Of a stretch of DNA of 7,348 nt, positions 1-5,198 are shown one piece after another; within the stretch, counting starts at the first letter, position 1, and each line of letters begins with the position of its first letter. This DNA comes from Dehalococcoidales bacterium. Lineage in GTDB: Bacteria; Chloroflexota; Dehalococcoidia; Dehalococcoidales; UBA5627. Location: assembly GCA_028706995.1 (NCBI GenBank), contig JAQTVR010000057.1:1-7348 (forward strand). The letters run 5' to 3'. The translations under genes and the position numbers were made by a program. The notes below the pieces were generated by a model. The model made no database searches, was not told where the DNA came from, and worked only from the letters and a program-made list of their open reading frames with translations.

Positions 1-67
1 ATTTTTATAAAGCACTATTTTACTCCAGCCCATCAACTCTATACAAATCGAAGTCTAACAATAAAAT

Positions 68-96
68 TTGCTTTTATCAAGTGCCGGTATTATATT
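68..96 (+). promoter_or_regulatory. weak candidate sigma-70-type promoter for mntP
   Basis: TTGCTT (68-73) and TATATT (91-96) are separated by 17 bp. The -10 matches the consensus at 5 of 6 positions, the -35 only at 3 of 6. It would start transcription near 103 and leave a leader of about 70 nt before the ATG at 173. The surrounding 1-142 stretch is AT-rich, so chance matches are likely. I looked for a manganese-sensing yybP-ykoY-type riboswitch in this leader and saw no convincing one. The rest of 1-142 shows no gene and no terminator hairpin. Confidence 0.3.
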
Positions 97-172
97 CTTC
101 TTTAAGACATTTATATTTTTAGGCCTTTGTTTTTAACATACTTTGATAAATATTTCAACAATAGATATTAAC

Positions 173-742
173 ATGGATAACCTGGATTTTATCTCCATAT
201 TGATTATAGCCGTCGGCTTATCGGCCGATTGTTTTGCCGTAGTCTTCAGCGGCAGTATTGCAATGAAATCCGTCTCGCGCTGGCAGGTACTGCGAGCTTC
301 TCTTTCATTCGGTGTTTTCCAGGCTTTTATGCCCGTACTGGGTTGGTTGGTGGGGAGAACAATTGTCGACCTGATTACCGATTACGACCACTGGCTGGCA
401 TTTGCCCTGCTGGTTTTTATAGGCGGCAAGATGATATGGGAGTCTTTCCGTTTTAAAGATGAACATCCGTCAAGAATGGATATTACCAGAGGCACTGCCC
501 TTCTGACTTTATCCATAGCTACCAGTATAGATGCCCTGGCAGTAGGTTTGACCTTTGCTTTCCTGGAAGTGAACATCGTTTTAGCCAGTGGAGTTATCGG
601 CATAACAGCTTTTGTTATTTCCATTCTCGGTTTTCTGCTGGGCGGGAAAGCCGGAAAGGTACTGGGAAAGCGGGCAGAACTCCTTGGCGGGATTATGTTA
701 ATCGCTATCGGTTTAAGGATACTGCTAAGCCATATTTTATAG
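173..742 (+). CDS. mntP: MntP-family (DUF204) manganese efflux pump
   Basis: This is an inner-membrane protein of the MntP/YebN family, which exports Mn2+ and protects against manganese excess. From the ATG at 173 it is 189 aa, the usual family length (E. coli MntP is 188 aa). About six hydrophobic segments are visible, near residues 8-26, 41-61, 73-92, 107-127, 133-153 and 167-185. The internal two-fold repeat of the family shows in two Asp-containing membrane motifs, GLSADCFAV (Asp19) and SIDALAVGL (Asp120); Asp residues at these places are needed for transport in E. coli. The conserved GGKMIWESF and the C-terminal KRAELLGG-IAIGLRIL pattern also fit. An in-frame TTG at 143 would add 10 polar residues. 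I prefer the ATG because it matches family length, although neither start has a clear Shine-Dalgarno. The gene stands alone and converges on queD with 2 bp between the stops. Confidence 0.93.
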   Translation: MDNLDFISILIIAVGLSADCFAVVFSGSIAMKSVSRWQVLRASLSFGVFQAFMPVLGWLVGRTIVDLITDYDHWLAFALLVFIGGKMIWESFRFKDEHPSRMDITRGTALLTLSIATSIDALAVGLTFAFLEVNIVLASGVIGITAFVISILGFLLGGKAGKVLGKRAELLGGIMLIAIGLRILLSHIL

Positions 743-744
743 AA

Positions 745-1116
745 CTATCCCTCTCGGTACTCCACCGCGCTCTCCGGCGATTCCCACACCTTAACACCGG
801 TTAATTTGACGGGAGCATCCTTCAACTCTATTTTCAATGCCTCGTAAACGGTCCGGGCAATGTTTTCCGAAGAAGGATTTATATTATCGAACGGCGGCGT
901 TTCATTCAGATTGGTATGATCGAATCTCTCCAGAATAGAATTTAACAAGCGCTTTAACTCTGTAAAATCGAAAGCCAATCCTATGTCATCGAGCTGTGAA
1001 GCTGATACCTTGGCCTTTACCTGGAAGCGGTGCCCGTGTAAGTTTTCGCACTTGCCCCTGTAACCTCTAAGGGCATGGGCGGCATCGAAGTGCTGTTTTA
1101 CAGATAGTTTATACAT
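745..1116 (-). CDS. queD: 6-pyruvoyltetrahydropterin synthase / QueD family protein (COG0720), possible dual folate-queuosine enzyme
   Basis: At 123 aa it has the full length of a bacterial COG0720 protein (T-fold; 6-carboxytetrahydropterin synthase in queuosine synthesis, or PTPS-III in folate synthesis). Zinc ligands are His14 (in FDAAHAL) and His27 and His29 (in NLHGHRF). Catalytic Asp66-His67 lie in FDHTNLN, the PSSENIAR stretch is at 81-88, and the pterin-anchoring Glu112 is in VWESPES. The active-site motif is CENLHGH (23-29), so Cys23 sits where QueD has its catalytic Cys and Glu24 where PTPS-III has its Glu. It is last in the folP-folK-queD operon, 8 nt after the folK stop. Its AAGGA ribosome-binding site overlaps that stop codon (TAAGGA) and lies 5 nt from the ATG, so translational coupling is likely. 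Family assignment is secure; whether the substrate route is queuosine, folate or both is open. Confidence 0.93.
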   Translation of the reverse strand: MYKLSVKQHFDAAHALRGYRGKCENLHGHRFQVKAKVSASQLDDIGLAFDFTELKRLLNSILERFDHTNLNETPPFDNINPSSENIARTVYEALKIELKDAPVKLTGVKVWESPESAVEYREG

Positions 1117-1124
1117 TTTTATCC

Positions 1125-1628
1125 TTAGTCACAGTTTATTTTCATAATGCCCTGAATCCCTTGATCAAGGTCTTTTAACATACTGTCGACAGTCTTTTTA
1201 CTTACAGGATGCACCAGATTGGGTACAATTTCTGCCAGTGGAACCAGGGCAAATGCCCTGTTGGGTAAGCTGGAATGCGGAACAGTCAGCTCCGGTGTAT
1301 CGATTACTTCATCGCCATAAAGTAGTATATCGATATCGATAGTGCGTGGTGCGTTATGGCTGCTCGGCTGTCGCCCCATTTTTCGCTCTACAGCTTTTGC
1401 CAGGACAAGCAAATCCTGCGGTTTCACTATCGTCTTAGCCTGGCAGACCATATTTAAAAAGCGCGGTTGTTCACGGTTTTCCATCGCCTCGGTATCATAT
1501 ATCGAAGAACGCATAGTTATGCGAATCCTCTGAGAAAGATAATCTATGGCTTTCTCCAGATTATCCTTGCGGTCTCCAAGATTGGAACCCAGCCCTAAAT
1601 ACACCGTTTTATATTCCATTGCTGCCAT
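1125..1628 (-). CDS. folK: 2-amino-4-hydroxy-6-hydroxymethyldihydropteridine pyrophosphokinase (HPPK)
   Basis: It transfers pyrophosphate from ATP to 6-hydroxymethyl-7,8-dihydropterin, supplying the substrate of the neighbouring FolP. From the ATG at 1628 it has 167 aa, typical for a single-domain HPPK. Visible family motifs are GLGSNLGDR (12-20), the pterin-contacting QPRFLN (54-59), the signature APRTIDIDILLYGD (93-106) with Mg2+-binding Asp98 and Asp100, and VPHSSLPNRAFALVPLAEI (116-134) with its conserved Arg124. The frame is open upstream to an ATG at 1676, but that would overlap folP by 40 nt and add a non-family leader. The ATG at 1628 follows the folP stop by 8 nt. The nearest Shine-Dalgarno, AAAGGA at 1646-1641 in the last folP codons, is a rather long 12 nt away. 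A second ATG at 1619 would only shorten the protein by 3 residues. Confidence 0.95.
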   Translation of the reverse strand: MAAMEYKTVYLGLGSNLGDRKDNLEKAIDYLSQRIRITMRSSIYDTEAMENREQPRFLNMVCQAKTIVKPQDLLVLAKAVERKMGRQPSSHNAPRTIDIDILLYGDEVIDTPELTVPHSSLPNRAFALVPLAEIVPNLVHPVSKKTVDSMLKDLDQGIQGIMKINCD

Positions 1629-1636
1629 ATATTTTA

Positions 1637-2461
1637 TTATTCCTTTCTGCGTATAATAGCATCGCTCATGAGGCATACCCGCACCATTTGTTCGACATCA
1701 TGGACACGTATAATATCTGCCCCGTTGGCTATACCGATAGCCACGGTTGCCGCCGTTCCTTCTAACCGCTGGTCAGGCGGTAATCCCAGTACTCCGCCGA
1801 TTAGAGATTTGCGCGAAGTTCCTAAAAGAATCGGTTTACCCAGAGACTTAAGCTCGGTGAGCCGCCGGATAATTTCTAAATTCTGCTCCAGAGTTTTACC
1901 AAAACCAATGCCTGGATCAATTATAATATTTTCTGCTATAATTCCGCTATCCTCCGCCAGCCTGATTTTAGATCTAAGGTCAGAAATAATCTCGGGCATT
2001 ATATCCTTGCAGGGGGCCCCCCTCTGATTACTTGTAATTATTACAGGAATTTTAGCATCAGACGCTATTTTAACCATCCCAGGATCCTTTTTAAATCCCC
2101 AGATATCGTTAACAATATTCGCCCCGACTTCTAAAGCACGGCTGGCGACAGCAGATTTATAGGTATCTATACTTATAGGTACGGCAATTTCCCGGGCTAA
2201 GACTTCGATAACGGGGATTACCCGCCTCAGTTCTTCCTCGACTGAAACCGCTTTTGAGTCGGGGCGGGTGGATTCACCACCGATGTCGATAATATCGGCG
2301 CCCTCATCGATAAAACGCTTGGCCCGTGCAAGGGCCGATTCAATATTACTGAGCCCATCGCTGGAGAAAGAGTCGGGGCTTACGTTTATAACACCCATGA
2401 CATAGGTGCGCTCGCCCCACCTGAAAACCGTATCCCGGCAGCGGGTGGTGAACGACAACAT
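1637..2461 (-). CDS. folP: dihydropteroate synthase (DHPS)
   Basis: This enzyme condenses 6-hydroxymethyldihydropterin pyrophosphate with p-aminobenzoate to form dihydropteroate, and is the sulfonamide target. It is a complete TIM-barrel DHPS of 274 aa from the ATG at 2461. A TTG at 2476, just after an in-frame stop, would give 279 aa. I prefer the ATG because the homologous region starts soon after it, though the Shine-Dalgarno is weak for both. Numbered from the TTG, the motifs are MGVINVSPDSFSSDG (27-41), DIGGESTRP (64-72), PISIDTYK (100-107), NDIWGF (123-128), IIDPGIGFGK (185-194), GTSRKSLIG (219-227) and RVHDV (257-261). These include the pterin-pocket residues Asp104, Asn123, Asp187, Lys223, Arg257 and His259. 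The barrel strand that usually reads Leu-Met-His here reads Ile-Thr-Ser (147-149), an unusual change near the pterin site. It is the first gene of the folP-folK-queD operon. Confidence 0.95.
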   Translation of the reverse strand: MLSFTTRCRDTVFRWGERTYVMGVINVSPDSFSSDGLSNIESALARAKRFIDEGADIIDIGGESTRPDSKAVSVEEELRRVIPVIEVLAREIAVPISIDTYKSAVASRALEVGANIVNDIWGFKKDPGMVKIASDAKIPVIITSNQRGAPCKDIMPEIISDLRSKIRLAEDSGIIAENIIIDPGIGFGKTLEQNLEIIRRLTELKSLGKPILLGTSRKSLIGGVLGLPPDQRLEGTAATVAIGIANGADIIRVHDVEQMVRVCLMSDAIIRRKE

Positions 2462-2527
2462 ATTTACATTATCCAATAACTTTTAACCCATAAATTGAAG
2501 AACTCGATATTTAATCGGTTTTTAAAT

Positions 2528-2555
2528 ATTACATCTGTTTGTAAGCACTTGGCAA
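2528..2555 (-). promoter_or_regulatory. candidate promoter of the folP-folK-queD operon
   Basis: Read on the minus strand, TTGCCA (2555-2550) and TGTAAT (2533-2528) are separated by 16 bp. Each matches the sigma-70 consensus at 5 of 6 positions. Transcription would begin near 2521, giving a leader of about 45-60 nt before folP. A perfect 5-3-5 palindrome (CACTT-ggc-AAGTG, 2546-2558) covers the -35 element and could be an operator, although arms this short also arise by chance. Confidence 0.5.
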
Positions 2556-2620
2556 GTGTGTTCTATCTGCACTAAAAATCACCTTATTTTTGGGTCATCA
2601 TTAATCCTGGTTGGTGGTAG

Positions 2621-2689
2621 TTTCCGCTCTTTTACCCTCTCGCCTGTTTATATATTATCACTTTATCAAGATACGAGGGCGAGCGGAAA
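2621..2689. repeat. internal inverted repeat / hairpin
   Basis: TTTCCGCTC (2621-2629) and GAGCGGAAA (2681-2689) are perfect 9-bp inverted copies. Inside them CCCTC (2635-2639) can pair with GAGGG (2675-2679), which would extend the stem after a small asymmetric bulge. The remaining loop is about 35 nt and AT-rich. No T-run follows the right arm, so it does not look like a rho-independent terminator. It lies wholly within the putative MITE-like block. Confidence 0.5.
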
Positions 2690-2698
2690 TAGGATTAT

Positions 2699-2729
2699 TG
2701 AGCCGCTCATGGTGAGCTTGTCGAACCAT
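2699..2729. repeat. REP-like palindrome cluster
   Basis: TGAGC (2699-2703), GCTCA (2705-2709) and TGAGC (2713-2717) alternate in orientation, so the middle copy can pair with either neighbour. ATGGT (2709-2713) and ACCAT (2725-2729) form a further inverted pair around GAGCTTGTCGA. From memory, the TGAGCTTGTCGAA core is typical of dispersed intergenic palindromes in many environmental bacterial genomes, and its translation (PLMVSLSNH) often turns up as a spurious short ORF. The palindromes are seen directly; the family link is recollection only. Confidence 0.5.
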
Positions 2730-2798
2730 AGCGTAGTTATTAGTTAACAAGTAATTTAACAACCAGGATTGATCAGTAAGTATTTACCCTCGGTCAAA

Positions 2799-2827
2799 TT
2801 GACTTGACATATTCACCGTGTTATCAT
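2799..2827 (+). promoter_or_regulatory. candidate promoter of the udg-rnj-ftsK operon
   Basis: TTGACT (2799-2804) and TATCAT (2822-2827) are spaced by 17 bp, each with 5 of 6 consensus bases. Transcription would start near 2834, about 40 nt before the glycosylase ATG. A perfect TTGACA (2804-2809) overlaps as an alternative -35, but its best -10 partner is worse placed. The -35 is half of a perfect 11-bp palindrome, GTCAA-a-TTGAC (2793-2803), a possible operator. It does not resemble the LexA boxes I know. Confidence 0.6.
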
Positions 2828-2873
2828 ACTTGGAAGATGGGATTTAAACTTTTACCTCTTTTTACAGGGAAAA

Positions 2874-3497
2874 ATGTCAGCGCTTAGCGAGCTTTATGCG
2901 AATATTGGATGCTGTAATGGATGTGAGATTGCCCGGTCCCGAATCAAAGTCGTACCGGGTGAGGGAGCAGAAGACGCTGATATAATGTTCATTGGGGAAG
3001 CCCCGGGCTTTTACGAAGATCAGCAGGGGCGTCCTTTCGTAGGTCCGGCAGGTAAATTCCTGGATGAACTGCTGGCTTCTATCGGGCTGAACCGTGAGAA
3101 GGTCTATATTGCCAATGTAATCAAGTGCCGCCCTCCGGTAAATCGTGACCCATTGCCTCAAGAAATACTTAGCTGCCGTCGATGGTTGAACCGGCAGATT
3201 GAGATTATCCGCCCCAAAGTAGTTGTCACTCTTGGGCGTTATTCCATGGCCACGTTCTTTCCTAATAAAAGCATCGGTAAAATTCATGGCACTTCCGAAA
3301 AAAGGGATGGTGTTCTTTACATTGCTATGTACCATCCGGCAGCGGCATTACACCAGGGGAACCTGAAAGAGGTAATAAAAGCCGATTTTCTAAAGATTCC
3401 CGGGTTTATTGCTCAGGATAATAGTACATCAGAAGTAAAGGAAGAAAAAAACGAAACTGTTCCCATTACAAAACAGTTAAATATGTTCGAGGTCTAA
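2874..3497 (+). CDS. udg: type 4 (Fe-S) uracil-DNA glycosylase with C-terminal clamp-binding-like tail
   Basis: It removes uracil from DNA to start base excision repair. The 207-aa protein carries the family-4 motifs: GEAPGFYEDQQGRPFVGPAG (41-60), containing the active-site Glu42, and HPAAALH (154-160). Four Cys residues, Cys14, Cys17, Cys85 and Cys101, occupy the places of the 4Fe-4S ligands of the family; Cys13 is an extra neighbour. The ATKR-type catalytic core ends near residue 178. A charged, probably disordered tail of about 30 residues follows, ending in KQLNMFEV. The QLNMF pentapeptide (201-205) resembles the bacterial beta-clamp motif QL(S/D)LF. The start has AGGGA (2866-2870) just upstream, with rather tight spacing. 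It is the first gene of an operon with rnj (3 nt downstream) and ftsK. Confidence 0.94.
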   Translation: MSALSELYANIGCCNGCEIARSRIKVVPGEGAEDADIMFIGEAPGFYEDQQGRPFVGPAGKFLDELLASIGLNREKVYIANVIKCRPPVNRDPLPQEILSCRRWLNRQIEIIRPKVVVTLGRYSMATFFPNKSIGKIHGTSEKRDGVLYIAMYHPAAALHQGNLKEVIKADFLKIPGFIAQDNSTSEVKEEKNETVPITKQLNMFEV

Positions 3498-3500
3498 ATT

Positions 3501-5171
3501 ATGAAAAATTTCAAAAAAACAAATAAATTAAAAATAATCCCCCTCGGTGGATTCGGTGAAATCGGCAAGAATATGACAATCCTGGAATACGACGACGAAA
3601 TCATAGTCATAGATGCCGGTTTGATGTTCCCGGAACAGGATATGCTGGGCATCGACCTGGTAATCCCGGATATAAGTTATCTACTGGAAAATAAAGAAAA
3701 GATACGAGCTATATGTATCACCCATGCTCATGAAGACCATGTAGGTGCTTTGCCCTATGTACTGCCCCAGTTGAATGTGCCGGTGTATTGTACCAAGCTG
3801 GCTAAAGGTCTTATATCCGGAAAGCTCAAGGAAAGAAAAGCTCTAACAAGTGCGCAGCTTAACGTTGTGACATTCGGTGTTCCGATTACCCTTGGCAAGT
3901 TCAAAGTGGAGTTCTTTCCGGTATGTCACAGCATCCCGGACGCCGCTGGTATGATCATCCAGACTCCCATAGGTACAATTGTCCATACAGGGGACTTTAA
4001 ACTGGATTATACTCCGGTTAATGGCCTGCAGACAGACCTTTCGAGGCTTGCACAGGTTGGGGCGCAGGGAGTCTTGCTGCTTTTTTCCGATTCTACCTAT
4101 GCCGAGATGCCCGGCTATACCCTTTCGGAAAAGGTAGTCGGTGAAGCTCTGGAACACATTATTGCCAACGCGCAGGGCAGGGTAATCGTTACCACCTTTG
4201 CCTCTTTAGTGTCCCGTGTTCAGCAGGTTATCGATGCTGCCGCCAAGCACCAGCGCCGTGTCTTCGTAGTGGGGCGCAGTATGACCGATACGGTTAAAAT
4301 AGCCCTGGAACTGGGGTATCTCAAGGCTCCGAATGGCGTTCTTGCTAAGATAGAAGATTTACACAAACTGCCACATGAAAAGGTAGTTATAATCGCCACC
4401 GGCAGCCAGGGGGAACCTACTTCCGGTCTGGTTCGTATAGCCAATCGTGACCATCGCCAGGTCAGTATAATCAGGGGAGATACAGTGATATATTCTGCGT
4501 CACCTATTCCCGGTAACGAATCGCTTGTTAACAGAACAGTGGATAATCTCTTCAAGCAGGGTGCCGAGGTCTATTATGGCAGGATGGCGCAAACCCACGT
4601 ACACGGGCATGCCAGTCAGGAAGAACTAAAACTGATGTTGAGCCTGGTAAAACCCAGGTTCTTCGTGCCGGTTCATGGTGAATACCGCCACCTTAGTTTT
4701 CATGCCAGGCTGGCTCATCAAGTGGGTATTCCTGAAGAAAGAATCTTCACGCTCGAGGATGGTGATATACTTGAATTAAACCAGAATTCGGGTAAAATAT
4801 CGGGGAAAGTGAATGCGGGGAATGTATATGTTGACGGATTGAGCGTCGGGGATGTCGGCGGTGTTGTACTTCGCAACAGGCGCATGCTTTCACGCGACGG
4901 CATCGTCGTTATAATCATCGCCGTCAATAAGCATAATGATAAACTGACAGGGCGCCCGGATATTGTTACGCGGGGATTTGTCGATAGCAATGAATGCAAG
5001 GATATGCTGGAAGCAAGTAAAGATATGGTTGCTAAGATCATGAATCATGAGGGTGAATTTGCAACAGAAATCGGTTTCCCCGATAGCAGGATAAGGGCTG
5101 AGCTCAATAAGTTCTATTTCGACCAGACAAAACGGCGCCCGATGATTCTTCCCGTGATGGTGAAAGTATAA
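3501..5171 (+). CDS. rnj: ribonuclease J (metallo-beta-lactamase / beta-CASP)
   Basis: RNase J is a cytoplasmic 5'-3' exonuclease and endonuclease for mRNA decay and rRNA maturation in bacteria without, or in addition to, RNase E. The 556 aa match the usual full length. The family start GGFGEIGKNM (16-25) precedes the metal-binding HAHEDH (75-80), His143 in PVCHSIPDA and Asp165 in HTGDFKLD. The beta-CASP domain spans roughly 215-350. HVHGH (366-370) and VPVHGEYRH with His392 complete the active site, and a C-terminal domain follows from about 450 (GNVYVDGLSVGDVGG onward). The ATG comes 3 nt after the udg stop. Its ribosome-binding site GAGG (3489-3492) lies within the last udg codons, 8 nt before the start, so co-translation with udg is likely. 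Nothing is truncated. Whether it is closer to RNase J1 or J2 cannot be told by eye, but all catalytic residues are present. Confidence 0.96.
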   Translation: MKNFKKTNKLKIIPLGGFGEIGKNMTILEYDDEIIVIDAGLMFPEQDMLGIDLVIPDISYLLENKEKIRAICITHAHEDHVGALPYVLPQLNVPVYCTKLAKGLISGKLKERKALTSAQLNVVTFGVPITLGKFKVEFFPVCHSIPDAAGMIIQTPIGTIVHTGDFKLDYTPVNGLQTDLSRLAQVGAQGVLLLFSDSTYAEMPGYTLSEKVVGEALEHIIANAQGRVIVTTFASLVSRVQQVIDAAAKHQRRVFVVGRSMTDTVKIALELGYLKAPNGVLAKIEDLHKLPHEKVVIIATGSQGEPTSGLVRIANRDHRQVSIIRGDTVIYSASPIPGNESLVNRTVDNLFKQGAEVYYGRMAQTHVHGHASQEELKLMLSLVKPRFFVPVHGEYRHLSFHARLAHQVGIPEERIFTLEDGDILELNQNSGKISGKVNAGNVYVDGLSVGDVGGVVLRNRRMLSRDGIVVIIIAVNKHNDKLTGRPDIVTRGFVDSNECKDMLEASKDMVAKIMNHEGEFATEIGFPDSRIRAELNKFYFDQTKRRPMILPVMVKV

Positions 5172-5198
5172 GTTAATTTATCGGGATGGTGAATAACT

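Larger units (their letters stand above)
2601..2772. repeat. putative MITE-like non-coding insertion with terminal inverted repeats
   Basis: TTAATCCTGGTTG (2601-2613) and CAACCAGGATTGA (2760-2772) are inverted copies matching at 12 of 13 positions, with 11 in an unbroken run. They bound a 172-bp segment. The trinucleotide TCA lies immediately outside both ends (2598-2600 and 2773-2775), as a short target-site duplication would. Inside are a second inverted repeat (2621-2629 with 2681-2689) and a palindrome cluster (2699-2729). No transposase or other credible gene is inside, so if mobile it would depend on an element elsewhere. The arms and flanking triplets are seen directly; mobility is inference. 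Confidence 0.45.
2477..2873. other. divergent intergenic region with two promoters and an inverted-repeat block
   Basis: About 400 bp separate folP (minus) from the glycosylase gene (plus). No protein gene is convincing here. From left to right it holds a minus-strand promoter for the folate operon, a roughly 172-bp block of nested inverted repeats, and a plus-strand promoter for the udg-rnj-ftsK operon. The repeat block lies between the promoters and touches neither. Confidence 0.7.

Noticed and set aside
1..142. Manganese riboswitch (yybP-ykoY type) upstream of mntP
   Set aside because: The leader is AT-rich, and I could not find the conserved loops or paired stems expected of that riboswitch.
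790..815. TTAAC-accg-GTTAA hairpin as a terminator for mntP
   Set aside because: The stem is short and AT-rich, lies inside the queD coding region, and has no T-run after it.
1629..1676. Upstream ATG start for folK at 1676
   Set aside because: It would overlap folP by 40 nt and add 16 residues not typical of HPPK. The ATG at 1628 fits the family and the operon spacing better.
2556..2747. Open reading frame of 63 codons on the plus strand
   Set aside because: It begins beside the folate promoter and runs through the inverted-repeat block. Its end (PLMVSLSNH) looks like the translation of an intergenic repeat, and it has no ribosome-binding site or recognisable domain.
2877..3335. 152-codon open frame antisense to the uracil-DNA glycosylase
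   Set aside because: It is fully antisense to a gene with clear family motifs, and its own translation has no recognisable domain.
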